From the NCBI GenBank assembly GCA_036897625.1, contig JAYMTA010000180.1:1-35941 (forward strand): DNA of 35,941 bases, written 5' to 3'. The position numbers and the translations under genes were made by a program. The notes under the pieces were generated by a model. It saw only the letters and a list, made by a program, of their open reading frames with translations, did not search any database and had not been told where the DNA came from. Positions within the stretch are counted from its first letter, which is position 1; every line of letters starts with the position of its first letter. This document shows, in pieces, positions 10,737 through 22,627 of this stretch. The DNA comes from Pelargonium cotyledonis. Its lineage: Eukaryota > Streptophyta > Magnoliopsida > Geraniales > Geraniaceae.

Positions 10737-13468
10737 TATAAATCGGCATAAAATCCACCTATTAATGAGCCCTTGAATGTTGTTTTCTAAAATACTCATG
10801 TCTCATAAATGTTATCATAATGTGCTGTCCAACATGGCTTCCATTCTCTGGATGTAGTATGATAGCCCATTGTTTATCATATAAGTGGGTAAATAATCTC
10901 CATTTCATTTTTGTGTGGAGTTTGCTTGATCATGTGGACCAAAATAAAAGTTGATCCTACTATTCACATGAGGTATACAATGGGTCACAGAACTTTCGAT
11001 TCACTTCTTCCAGCCATAGCCTCCAACTAATGAGCAGGATCTTCCCCGATCCCTTCTCGTTTATGATTACTTAATGTGGAATTGAGGATCAAACTGTTTA
11101 ACTTGCCTGTCTAATAGTAATCAAGATACTCGTGATTATGTTTATGTCTTGGTCTTGGATATTATGACTTGAAAAGTAGCATATTTCTGTAATGTCCATG
11201 AGCATTACAAAACATTCCAAAAGAGAAATGTGTAACAATTCTAAACCCTTCATTTTGCATTTAGAATTTTCAGTTCTCTGGGCCATTGGGTGAGGTGGGG
11301 TGGGGGCAACTAGTTCTCTCAAAGCTTTATGAGCTGACATGCATCTTGATTCTCTCTCTCTTCTTTTTATGAATTGGTTCTTTTGGTTATGGCGCACTTT
11401 TCATTTGTTTGCTTTTCTTTTCTGTAGGCAGTATTTTTCCTTTGGTTTGCATTTTCTGGATGGCTTCTTCGGGTCTTATTATTTTCTACTTTGGTGCTAC
11501 CCATCGCTGGCCCTCTTCTCATTGGAACTCTTGCCAACAATCTTGTTATGAAGGTATTATTCACTGTGGATACTTTGTATATGCAGACTCACTGGCATTG
11601 TCTTTGTTATGCTTAAAATGAAACTGAACTTTATAACATCTTGTTATTGGCTATAATATATGATTTGTATGCATATCAAATGGTGAACAATGAGTGGTAA
11701 ACATTGTATATTTTGTTGTTTTTGTGAAGATACAATGCACACCAAATTCCCACTTCCTTGACAATAACTTAGTTGTGCGGGAATTTATATCTTTAGTTTA
11801 CGTTTCATGATATTCTGATTCTTGTATGCTTGACATGAGTGCGAATTCAAAGCAATTTTGCAGTTTGATGAAGAGCGAATTGAGAAGAAGGCATGTAGGT
11901 TTGAGGTTATAATAGGATTAATATACTTTGTGAATTCAGAAGTTAAAAGAATAGAATATGAGGGGAACAACACACCGTGCTTTCTTAGTACAAGTTGTGA
12001 AGTTTTGAAAGAAAACATAAGTGACATAGCACCTCCAGTTCCAATGAAATTGGGAAAAAGGGATTTCTTTTGGAAAAAAATGGGAAATTGAAGTGGAATG
12101 CCACAAACTTGTCATTTGACCGGTTTTATATTCGGTTTATATCTTTAAAACAGTGGTTGCGAAAACTATTCAAAATCAAGGGTCCAATTATTAGTGGAAA
12201 ATGCTTGTTGCAACATAGATCTCATAGGCTTCTATTTAGGTTGTAGCTTTGGCATTCTTGTAATAAGGTTTATAGGAGGAGTTGCAGCTTGTTAATATGT
12301 AAAACTTTCTCGGTAAACTTTCATTTTAGCACCTTGAGTTACCTTCTTTAGTCAGATCTTTATTCGTGCAAAAGTGTCAACTGGTATAAATTTTATTGAT
12401 TACATAAAAGCCACAGTTCTCATGGCATTATGGTGAGTGGGTTAGTAGTACTACAATTAGAAAGATAAGTATACAAGACTACAAGTTAAGCAAAGACTAA
12501 CTTTTTTTTTTCCATAAAAAAAAAAGTTAGTCTTTGCTTTGTTATTTGTAGCCATTAAACTGCTCCACCTTGCATGTTGAGCCTGCTGAATATGAATGGT
12601 TTTTATCTTTTGGTCGCATGTTTGCACATAACACATAGAGTAGTTGAATCATAATATCCTTGGTGGACTGGAAACCTTTTAACATTTCTCAAAGTTATTT
12701 TATGAGATTTTCAGTTAGTTTTATTATATTACCGCCTATGTTACGAAATAGCGACGTGGCAAAACATGAAAATGCCTCTTCCCTTCTATGTTGCATGTTT
12801 GTTGTATTTTTCCAAGCATGTTATTACTAACTGCTGACTATACTCTAGGATCAAAGAATTTCAAAAGCAATTCTTTTTTATGTTCCAAATTTCAAATAAC
12901 TCCTGAAAATCCATAACTTTTTTGAATAATTAAAGTTGTTCAACATATTTTTCTGTATCTTCATATGGTTTTTCCCAATCTAGTGCATTCTTTCATAGTT
13001 ACTGGTTTATTTAGATACTGCGGTACATTTTATTCCACTCAATGTTCCTTGGTATTCCTGTGTGAAACAATGCAAAGTTCGAATCATAACTCTGCTGTCA
13101 AACGAAAGTACATATGACCCAAAGATTATTAGCTAGATAGTTTAGTGATAGCAAGTTTTTAGGTTGTTGGCATTTTTTAACTGCACTTTGTTTTCGCTTT
13201 GTAGCCTTTCTTGTAAAGCTTTGTAGCCTTTCTTGTAAAAGCTTTGCATATCTTTAATTGCATTGCTTATGTTAATCTCTCCTCTCGACAGGGGGCTTGC
13301 CCAGCTTGTAAAAGGCAGTTTGTTGGAAACAAGGGTCAGATAATTTGTTGTGCTGGCTGTGGAAACATAGTGTGGCAACCTCAAGGGGACTTCTTTTCAA
13401 GAGGTGGAAGCAAAGCTTCTAGAAAATCTGATCAAGAGATCATTGATGTTGAGTTTGAGGAAAAGTGA
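7315..13468 (+). CDS. Probable plastid membrane protein with C-terminal zinc ribbon
   Basis: Four phase-0 exons (7315-7716, 8018-8071, 11428-11553, 13292-13468) give 252 residues. The N-terminus is rich in Ala/Thr/Ser, then Pro/Arg/His, as in a chloroplast transit peptide. Residues about 65-134 are charged and probably helical. Exon 3 (153-194) is almost wholly hydrophobic with two Pro-Gly kinks, giving one or two membrane spans. The last exon carries CPAC and, 13 residues on, CAGC (Cys197/200 and Cys214/217), followed by NIVWQP: a four-cysteine zinc ribbon. The tail is acidic. Exon 1 is GC-rich, the rest AT-rich. I recognise the type as a conserved plant protein of unknown function but cannot name it. 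Introns 2 (3356 bp) and 3 (1738 bp) are long. A 42-nt phase-0 exon may be added at 11864-11905, giving 266 residues. The start is the first ATG that opens the transit-like peptide; the frame is open further upstream. Confidence 0.8.
8418..10490 (-). mobile_element. Degenerate Ty3/gypsy (Athila/Tat-like) retrotransposon fragment
   Basis: Inside intron 2 of the zinc-ribbon gene, on the opposite strand. Minus-strand translation of about 10054-10372 gives the end of a gypsy integrase: an [14 protein letters not shown] stretch, then [24 protein letters not shown] sequence and an [10 protein letters not shown] tail. Internal stops break it. Downstream (minus), at about 9930-9970, comes a GGGAGGCAACCCAA stretch, common after pol in this group. 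Then comes the polypurine motif AAGTTTGGGGG at about 9231-9241. The remainder to about 8418 would be the 3' end or LTR, but no clean LTR or target duplication was found, so the limits are rough. Confidence 0.65.
9184..9407. repeat. Large inverted repeat (about 90-bp arms) around the gypsy polypurine tract
   Basis: The left arm 9184-9273 is the reverse complement of 9315-9407, at roughly 90% identity by eye, with a loop of about 41 bp. Both arms contain the AAGTTTGGGGG motif and an A- or T-run. Transcribed in either direction it would fold into a long hairpin. Confidence 0.85.
10697..10732. repeat. (TC)n microsatellite
   Basis: About 18 uninterrupted TC dinucleotides in intron 2 of the zinc-ribbon gene. 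Likely length-polymorphic. Confidence 0.95.
11864..11905 (+). other. Candidate 42-nt exon of the zinc-ribbon gene
   Basis: Preceded by a good acceptor (ATTTTGCAG) and followed by GAG|GTTATA, a 14-codon segment stays in phase with the exons on either side. It would add a charged stretch (FDEERIEKK...) between the membrane segment and the zinc ribbon. It could be optional, or chance. The gene reads through cleanly without it. Confidence 0.35.
12490..12537. repeat. Perfect short hairpin in the zinc-ribbon gene intron
   Basis: GCAAAGACTAAC followed by a T-run is mirrored exactly by an A-run and GTTAGTCTTTGC, with a loop of about 4 bp and arms of about 21 bp. It lies in intron 3. Confidence 0.85.
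13196..13239. repeat. 22-bp tandem duplication near the last-exon acceptor
   Basis: GCTTTGTAGCCTTTCTTGTA is repeated with a 22-bp period, about 50-95 bp upstream of the acceptor at 13291, in the branch-point and polypyrimidine zone. Confidence 0.9.
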
Positions 13469-13775
13469 AAGAGACAAGGTGAAGTGATGATGGTCTACTC
13501 GGAAAATTGAAGAGATGATAAATGCAGGTCATGGCTCCTGTGGACTCGATGTGTCGTATAGAAGAAAGCAAATCGGTTGTGCTAATACTGGCTTTAGGCC
13601 TCTTGTAATCTTGAAGCATGCATTTTGTAATTGTAGGATCTGTTTGTATAATGTCTCTCTTCTTTTATTTAGGGAAAATGAGAAACATAATACCACAGCC
13701 CTATTTTATATTCATACACAGATAAAATGGTAGTGAATACGTTTGTGCTGGTTGTACACAAACCGGCTTCAGTGA

Positions 13776-13781
13776 AATAAA
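13776..13781 (+). terminator. Candidate polyadenylation signal
   Basis: AATAAA lies 308 bp after the stop codon of the zinc-ribbon gene, a plausible plant 3'UTR length. Motif match only. Confidence 0.4.
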
Positions 13782-13846
13782 AGAGTGATCAATTGTGTTT
13801 GCTTTAATAAGGTTGTGCATGTATGTAGAAGCAAAATGGTACATGT

Positions 13847-14016
13847 TGGACCAAGTGGTTAAAAATACCTTAGATTCTCTCTGAAGTCTCAAATATGAGT
13901 CTCCTTGTCGACGGTATGGGGTGAGATTTGTGGGGTGGAGTTTAGGGTGACGCCTCCTTTGGGAGTGAGAAGCATTGTTATTTCGAGTATGATGTCTCGT
14001 AACTGATTAAAAAAAC
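13847..14016 (+). mobile_element. Possible tRNA-derived SINE fragment
   Basis: A box A-like TGGACCAAGTGGTTA (13848-13862) is followed about 25 bp later by a degenerate box B-like CAAATATGAGTCTCC. Then comes a G-rich body and an A-rich end (ATTAAAAAAAC). This resembles plant SINE layout. No target-site duplication was found, so confidence is low. Confidence 0.3.
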
Positions 14017-14361
14017 AACGGTGCTTAAGTGGTGTGCAGACCACTTGGCTCACGGGCTGTTGGTGTATGGAAAATGGAAACATAACATTGGCTTCCATGG
14101 AATAAATACCCATTATCGGGACAACTCAACATCATACAGTCAAGTTTGGCAAACAGAAGTTGGTACAAATCTAAAACCTTTCAACAGGGTATGTAAAATA
14201 AAAGACGATATCACCTTCAACATGCTTCAACACACAATGTTGATAGAGCGAACAGCTACTGAAATAAGAGTTGATGATGTTGTCAGCCTCAGCCATCCAT
14301 GCTCGGATATGTTCGCTATATCCTTCCAAGCTCCATTTTGATTTGACGAAGAAATGGCTCC

Positions 14362-16059
14362 TCATTTTCCCCATCTCGAGAGGATGAGCAAGCCAACAAC
14401 TGTCAAACATGATCCAGCAATAACGGACACCACTAGAGCAAATGCATAGACAAGATTTGGAAAATTGAAATATTTCTGGATCTTCTTCAATCCCTTGTCA
14501 ACTACAGGGGCCAAAGCAGCTGCTCCAGCAACTCGGAATGGTCTTGTAATGTTGTTGCCGGTCCACATTAAGATAACAATCTGAATATCTTAAACATTAC
14601 ATTGTTAGCCAACAAAATAAACGATCAAACTCTCAAAACCAAAATTCTTTTTCTCTTTCAAGAAACATACATCATACTTCTATACTATTCATACCCACAC
14701 ACTACTATCTGAGGAATATGAACATATATATCAACTCCGGGTATATTAAAAACTATCAATTTTGTAAGAACTTCAACGCAACAATTTTCTTTTCAATTAA
14801 CAAGCACTTTCAATTTTGTTTTGTTATAGTAAATTTCCCCTTTGTTCCTTGTATATGACTCAGTTGCCGCTTGAAAACAAGTTCAATGTGCAAGGTATGT
14901 CATGCGACAAAATAAAGTTATAATTTAAAACATTATTAGGAAGAAGGTGGTCATGCTGCAATAAATTTTACATTGCCCAAACTGGCATCAGACATACGTT
15001 TACAGTTCTTGAATGTTGCTGTCAAGAGTCCAAATCCAACCAAAGACGGATCTATAAATTACATTGTGGAACAATAAACGATCAGGTAGCATTTGGATCA
15101 AAATACATACTTCTATACTAGAAATTCATACCCCCCACACTACTATCTTTGGAAAATGAACATATATATCAACTCTGGGTATATTAAAAACTATCAAGTA
15201 CCAGGTACTAGCTTCATAACTTTGGAATGACAATCCCATTCCCATTTCAAAAATATTTAATCCAAAAGAAACCTTATTGTAACGATCCTGCAAATGCTAT
15301 TATAAACAAGTATTCCAGTTTTAAGAGATTTATTACTATATCTTCATCAACCATCACCATGCAGAAGGCCAAAGCCAATATCATCTAAGATTTTCAAAAC
15401 CATCAAGAAAAACCCATGGACACTATAAAATTCTTAGCCATCATCTGAGTTCATATTAAATGGAGGTTATTTTCTAATTTGGAACAAATAATTATGAAAG
15501 TTACAACTGGTTAGCATTTTCTAGTTGTGGCATATAAGAAAATGTACAAAATCAAGAAATTGTTACCCCTAACAAAGCTTGTAGATTGGCAGCTGGATTC
15601 TTGACAGTACTCTTCTCATAGCCAAGGAATGCAAGGACAAAGAAACTGGTATATGTAACACCATCAAACAAGCCGTAGGCAAGAACAGCGGCGAGCCCTA
15701 GCTTTGCAAGTTTTGAGCTCATCTCAGCAGAATTAGCCTGAAATGACAAGAAATGTTACAATTGCTCCTACATTTGGTCAGAAACCAAAGAAAATCATCT
15801 GAATCTGAAACAGAATTGGGGGCTCACTCACCTTCCATTTGCTCCAGAACCCATTGACCTGTGGTTGTTGATGTTGAGGGAGGTCAGGTGCACCTTCATT
15901 GATGGAGCACTTGACAGCACAAAGTCTTGATTTTGGATTCAAACCCGGAATTCGAACTCCAAATTTAATGCATCTGCAGCGGCTATTACAATTGCTGATG
16001 ATGGTGGACCTGCTGCTACATAGTGGAAGTGGAAGCAGTGGCAAAGCAGTAGTACACAT
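14362..16059 (-). CDS. DUF1279/FAM210-like putative plastid membrane protein
   Basis: Three phase-0 exons on the minus strand (16059-15832, 15737-15567, 14580-14362) give 205 residues. The first 45 or so are rich in Ser, Cys, Arg and Leu without acids, as in a chloroplast transit peptide. Exon 2 holds a hydrophobic span (about 89-112, through YGLFDGVTYTSFF). Exon 3 has a short basic/aromatic amphipathic part (KGLKKIQKYF), then a C-terminal membrane span of about 25 residues ending LSRWGK. I believe it matches the plant branch of DUF1279 (FAM210-like), from memory of the motif, not a search. Function is uncertain; animal FAM210 proteins are mitochondrial and linked to organelle translation. 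The chosen start is the first true ATG; upstream in-frame codons are GTG/AGA from the CTCTCA repeat. It is convergent with the zinc-ribbon gene. Confidence 0.8.
14594..15199. repeat. Dispersed direct repeat within the DUF1279-like gene intron
   Basis: Segments at about 14594-14761 and 15058-15199 share TTACATTGT, AATAAACGATCA, ATACTTCTATACTA and a long stretch ending GGGTATATTAAAAACTATCAA. They are separated by about 300 bp. This is an internal duplication in intron 2, with small indels between copies. Confidence 0.85.
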
Positions 16060-16065
16060 TTCCCA

Positions 16066-16101
16066 CCTCACTCTCACGCTCACTCTCACTCTCACTCTCT
16101 A
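16066..16101. repeat. CTCTCA-type microsatellite in the 5' leader
   Basis: Six-base CTCTCA units with one CTCACG variant lie just upstream of the DUF1279-like start codon (GAGAGTGAG on the coding strand). GA-rich leaders are common in plant genes and may affect expression; the repeat may vary in length. Confidence 0.85.
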
Positions 16102-17060
16102 ATCTAAATTAGGACTCAGCTTCTAACCTACCAATAACATGACATGGGATGGGCAGCTCAAACTACCTTACAGTTTTTGACATGGATGGGATTAAAAACC
16201 GAACCCAATCAAACCGTTTAAAAATAAAAAAATCGGACTATTTATTGGGTTAATTGGTTACGTTACGTCTACTAGATTTATTACATGTTCAAGAAAAAGA
16301 ACTGCGCATGCAGAAAAATCCGAAAAGATTTGAATAGCTTGGGAAAGCGTAAGACATGCACATGTAAATGTCATGCACATAATGAATAAATATCAAGCGT
16401 TAAACACAATCCTCAATTAATGCAAGTCAAACTATACATGAAAAATATAGAAATATAGATATTTCTTAAAAGAAATCTAGAATTATGAAGAAATTCAGGA
16501 ACCATCTAGACAAATAATACCAACCATCTATAGTGCTTATATAGTTTTAATTCTAGCCATTCATTTAGTTAGGCTTTAGTATAAAACATGGGAGGACTTC
16601 ATTTGCCAAACCAACTCTCACCTCTTTGTAATTGACCTTTTGTGCAATAAAAGTACTCTTTTGAACTTGTGTGCTCTTTTTCCTTTCTTTTTTACTAACA
16701 TTTTTGCATGAGCAAGGCTAGACGAGTCTAAGTGTCGAACTGTCTAGCCATTCTTTAGGGCCGTTACGCAATATTGTCTTGTCCCTGATCGAAATCTTGT
16801 ACCTGATCGATGGGCGCGTTATAGCAAAGTTAACCAGACCATTTGCTAGAAGTTTCACCCAAACACGTGGAGAACACAACCGCATAGATGACTGTGAATG
16901 GCGGTCTCAGGCATTTCAGAAACATGACCTAAAGAGCAAGCGTTTGCACGAAAAGATAAAGAGAGCGGACAACATCTCACAACAGGAGGAAATTGATCAT
17001 ATATTGAGTTAAAAAAAATTGCTTTATTATTGTTTGAGAGTTAGTTTTTGTTGTATACAA
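16102..17060. other. Intergenic, no supported gene
   Basis: The promoter side of the DUF1279-like gene, then AT-rich sequence. A 77-codon open frame at 16779-17012 encodes a basic, charged peptide without a recognised motif. It lies about 60 bp upstream of the peptidase relic and could be decayed sequence of the same insertion, but I see no direct support. Confidence 0.45.
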
Positions 17061-17068
17061 ACTAAATC

Positions 17069-17343
17069 GATAGGGGAACCGACACTATTAAAGATTTTGT
17101 GGAGATTGAAAATTGGGACGAAGATGAAATCATCAAGGTGCTGGAGACACAACCAGTTGGGGCTTGTTTCTACCCAATCTGCAACTTAGATATGATTATA
17201 CAGACAGTCGTACGCTGGCCCCGTGTTGGACATGCTGTGGTGATTGTGGGGGTGGGGGATAGATGACGTCGGGGAAAGGTAATGGATTACACTTTCATCT
17301 TATGGAGCTGATTGGGGACAGAATGTATACCAAATGCACCAAT
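17069..17343 (+). pseudogene. Papain-like (C1A) cysteine peptidase relic
   Basis: One frame reads an acidic stretch, then VLETQPVGACFYP, then GHAVVIVGVGDR and a stop at 17264. After a +1 shift, the sequence from 17283 reads WITLSSYGADWGQNVY. This matches the order in C1A peptidases: the QPV segment, the catalytic-His block (xHAVxxVGYG) and the NSWGxxWGxxGY block. The catalytic Asn and its Trp are replaced by Ser and Tyr. The catalytic-Cys half and prodomain were not found. It is a C-terminal-half fragment, broken by a stop and a frameshift, and inactive. Confidence 0.6.
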
Positions 17344-17533
17344 GACAAGTCTCTCTTTGTCCGAGACTCATATCCTAGGATGTAACGAAAATATTGTTAG
17401 TTAATTAATTATCTGTTTAATTAGTAATTACCAGTTTTCGCAAACATAATTAGGGAGATCGTCTTGCTAATTAACTTTCGTATTCCCATTTTGAATAAAT
17501 ATTTGACCTTACTGTCTCATGCTCATTTTATTT

Positions 17534-17586
17534 CAAATACTGTTATTTTTGTGTTTTTTTCAAATACTGTTATTTTTGTGTTTTAT
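17534..17586. repeat. 27-bp tandem duplication
   Basis: CAAATACTGTTATTTTTGTG is repeated at 17534 and 17561 in intergenic DNA. Confidence 0.9.
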
Positions 17587-17829
17587 GAATGTTGTTACTT
17601 GCTGCTGAAGCTAGCTAGGATATGCTATGTGTTTGCTACCTCATAAAATATACCCGTTTTGTTTTGATTATCTTATACTTAAAACTATGCAAAAACGCAA
17701 ATTGTATATGTAGTATAAAAATCCAAAGAGAATCCGGATAAATTTTCTTTTGCACACAAATTTTACTATAAATCTACTAGCCAATATGGTCTCCAATCAC
17801 TATTCTAAATAGCAAGGACTAGACGAGAC

Positions 17830-18490
17830 ACGTGGCCTAACACAAACACAACACGATTTAATCTTTGTATGAGCTCAACATATCAATAAATGTGTCGTGT
17901 TTATGACACATTGACTATTGATGTGCTTGTTTTGACCTGGAAGGTCAATGCAAACACACTAAGAAAAAGTGTTGTTGTTGTAGAGTTTCTTTTCCACCAA
18001 TACAACGGTAACTAGCCTTAGGTTCCTAATGTCCAATCTTGAGTGCTTAGGTAGGTTGCAATAGTTTTAGTGTCTCAAGTCCAATCTCCAAGTTAAGGTA
18101 TCTTCCAGCTCCCTAGACCTGTAGCCTATAGGAAGAAAACACATCAAAGAAATGAAGACCTGAGGTGGTATTACCAGAATTCCACCTCAGGCGTGAGAGA
18201 AAGTCATTGTATGGTATAGAGTTGACAATTCGTGCGTGTGTCGTGTTGGAGGTTTTTTGTGTGTTGCACGACCCAGCACGAACACAACACGATTAGCAAT
18301 CGTGTTGCACAGCCCAACATGAACACGACACGATTATGAACATAAAACACGAACACGACACGTTAACACGATAACTAAATGGGTTGTGTGGACACGACAC
18401 AATTGACACGAAATGATTGACACGTTTAAGTGAATTTGTGAGGGTTTGCATATTTAGCACGACACAACACGACACGACCCAACAGTACTT
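17830..18490. repeat. CACGAC/AACACGA-rich degenerate repeat
   Basis: CACGACAC, AACACGA and their reverse forms (TCGTGTTG) recur many times, most densely at 18280-18485. Similar CACGAACACGACACG strings occur in plant transposable-element ends. No coding frame, clear terminal repeat or target duplication was seen. Confidence 0.6.
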
Positions 18491-18562
18491 ACAATTTTTT
18501 TTTCAGTTTTAGTGAACTCTATCTTTTTTTTCTTTTTTTTTTAATTAAATTCATGTTACCGG

Positions 18563-19481
18563 TTATAGTCTGTTTTGAAAGAACACGTCTAAAATTTTAA
18601 ATCACATTACTAGTACATGTCAGACTTTAATTGTTGTTGATGGAAGATAGTGTTTCATTTTATTATTTTTAGGTAAGAACACAAAAAAGATGTCGTTTCG
18701 GATGTGATTATATAAAATAAATAAAAACATTTTTGTTCCATCTATCGTAACTTGATGCTGACGTGAACTAAAATCTTTAGTGACATAATGATGACGAGTC
18801 ATCCTAAGTTGACATAACACATCAAAATTGTGGGTTTAATTAAAAAAAAAAAATAGATGAGTCCAAAGTCTCAAACCATGTTAAACCCTAATTAAGGGTT
18901 AAAACCAAAAACTTGTAAGCCCATGGCAAAACCATTTAACCCTTATATATTTATATAAAATCAAAATTGACAATTTCAATTAGTTAAGAGATTCAAATGC
19001 GTGTCTAGACTTTATGTATTGATTATAGTCTATTTTGATGGACATGTCATCATGTCAACTTAGATTTTATATCACGTTAGCAGTACATGTAGACTCCAAT
19101 TGTGATGGAAAGATAGCGTTTCATTTTATTTTTTTGAGGTAAAAACACCAAAAAGACGTCGTTTCGGGTGTAATTATCTAAAAAGGAATAAAACATTTTC
19201 GTTCCATCTATCATAACTTGATGCTAACATGAACTAAAATCTTAGGTGACATAATGATGACGTGTCATCTTAAGTTGACATAACACATCATTATTGTGGG
19301 TTTAATTCAAAAATATAGACGAGTCCAAGAACTCAAACCATGTTAAATCCTAATTAGGGGTTAAAACAAAAAATTTATCAACCCATGAAAGGCAAAACCA
19401 TATAACCTTAATATATTTATATAAAATCAAAATTGACAATTTCAATTAGTTAAAAGATTCAAATGGGTGTCTAGACTTTAT
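18563..19481. repeat. Tandem duplication of about 460 bp
   Basis: The copy at 18563-19016 and the copy at 19023-19481 start TTATAGTCT and end GTGTCTAGACTTTAT. They share long blocks such as GACATAATGATGACG and AAATCAAAATTGACAATTTC, with many substitutions and small indels between them. No coding potential was seen; the unit is of unknown origin. Confidence 0.9.
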
Positions 19482-20602
19482 TTAACTCAAAATAGTTCAA
19501 AATATGAACTAAAAATGGGGATTGTCATTATACCTAGTATCAAAAATTTAATGACCAGATTGAGTTTAAATACAAAAATTTATAGACCAAATTAGATTTT
19601 TTACTTTTTAATTGCGGTATAACTTTTCATAGTAAGAATTGAATCGATTGCATATAAATAAAAGTCGTACTTTTTTTAAGAGCAAAGAGATTTTTAAATC
19701 AAATAAAATTTGTTTTAGGCTAAATCGTTAAGTAACAACATGTTAAAAGTATAATATTCAACTCAAAATTCAGTAAGACATGTATGTGAGAAATTTTAAT
19801 GTGGTCTCATTTCATCATTGGGTTGACTTCTAAACCATAACTAAGTTGATTCGTATTCTTCTAAACTCTCAGTTCAAACTAAATCTTCCCACAAATAATA
19901 TGATTTGATTCAATTTTCTCACAGCGTACCCATCGCTTCCTGAAGGTTGTGCCCAATGACCAAATCTTTAATGATGAGGAGGGGATTGACACGTGTTTTT
20001 ATTTTATGTGTGTTACATGTGCGTTTTATAGTTAGAAACTACAATTAGTTTGGTTACAAATTTTAATCAGCCCGTGTTTTGATTTGCAAATATAGTTGTT
20101 ACAAGCACTACTGGTGTTTGTAACTATATATGTCAAATAGACGATGTTACGTTAATTAACTTATTCTTAATTAATCCCAAAATTGAAAAAAGAAAAAGAA
20201 ATTTCAACCTCAAGTAGAGACCACCCTTGTCTAATTGCACATGACACCACTATGATCACGTTTACATGCTACTTCACGCTTGAATCTCAGAAACTTATGC
20301 AGTGACATATCAAGATATTTAAACAGCATCTGCAATGAAGGTCTGAGTTTTAAATCCAAGAAATTGCATGGGGCAAAGAAGCATATTAAGGGGCAAAACT
20401 GTAAACCTTGTCATTTGAAGTAAATGATAGCAAGCAAATAAAAGGGGAACTGCATATAATATTTCACCACCAAATCGGATTCATAAACTCAACAAACATT
20501 GTAAATGCTAAAACATTAGGTCTTTAGTCTTGACAGGGTAGCCAAACAGAAAATCCAAAAAGAGTTCCTAAATCAGATGATTCAGGGGACAAACTAAGCT
20601 TC
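19482..20602. other. Intergenic, downstream of eL13
   Basis: AT-rich sequence with no supported gene. The last 200 bp or so before 20603 should hold the eL13 3'UTR. Confidence 0.5.
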
Positions 20603-21617
<1,015 letters not shown>

Positions 21618-21620
21618 TTA

Positions 21621-22604
21621 ACTGTACAGCCATCCAACATGTCAGAAACATCAAACAACAATTCAAAGCAATATCAATCAAACAGTTTGAATTTTCAAGA
21701 TGTTAAAAGATTATTTTGGGTTGTACAGAATTTCAGGTTGAAACAAACACTGGTTACTAAAATCTAGCAAGTTAGTACATGAGCAGACATTTCAAAACTA
21801 ACTAAAACTGCAATTAACAGTATCAGAGAGGTTTAGGTAAACCTATCAAAATCTCTAAATTGAAATCTAGGAGAAGAACTCTCCACATTCACTACATTCA
21901 TGGCAAAATCTAAAGGACGACACAGAACAATAGACGTGGGTAAATTCAAAAATACATAGTCAAGCAAACAAAATACATCACTAATTAGAAATCATGATAC
22001 CAAACCCAATAATATCTAAATTAGCTAAAAACTAATGTGGGTTGCATGTAAAGCTGTGCCAAGAATGTATCAAACACAATTGGGCGGAGAAAAATGCAAT
22101 CAAGCATAATTTCCCCAAATGCTACAAATGACAAAAGACTTGAGATTCAAAATTCAATTTTGTCTCCTTGAGTTTCCAATTTGGCATATCTAAAGGCACA
22201 CAAAAACTAAGCAAAATCAATGAACTCAGGTAATGAGTAAATATCAACTAAAAGCACTAAACAAACAAAAATAAGAAATCAACACAAAAACCCATTTTTA
22301 AAAAAAAAAAAAAAAAAAACCCATAAGTTAATTAAGAGAAACATATGTCAAAATTAAGAGATAAACTAGAAGATCCTAATCATATAATCATAATCCTGAG
22401 TAACAACTAACTAGGCAACTTTAATACGAGTATTGTTCCAAGACGATTGAGGTAAATAACAGAACGATAGTCGCGTTAACTTCAGATGAAAATGCAGGAA
22501 ATAGAAGAATGTGGCGAGAGACAGAGATGAGATGTGAAGACTTACGACGCTGCAGACGAAATGGAGCAACACCAGCAACGAGCCTATATCTGTGCTGCAA
22601 CTGA
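21621..22604 (-). other. RPL13: eL13 5'UTR: noncoding first exon and 924-bp leader intron
   Basis: On the minus strand, a short GC-richer leader exon (about 22546 to 22600) ends GTC|GTAAGTC. The acceptor TACAG|TTAAGCC sits 7 nt before the ATG, so the intron spans 22545-21622. It has no coding frame and contains an A-run at 22299-22318. Leader introns that raise expression are common in plant ribosomal protein genes. The transcription start is inferred from the TATA box, not observed. Confidence 0.7.
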
Positions 22605-22627
22605 GAGTTTGCTAGGTTTTCTTCCGG

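Noticed and set aside
11858..12091. 77-codon plus-strand open frame in the zinc-ribbon gene intron
   Set aside because: No known motif; only the first 42 nt after the acceptor fit as an exon. The rest lies beyond a plausible donor.
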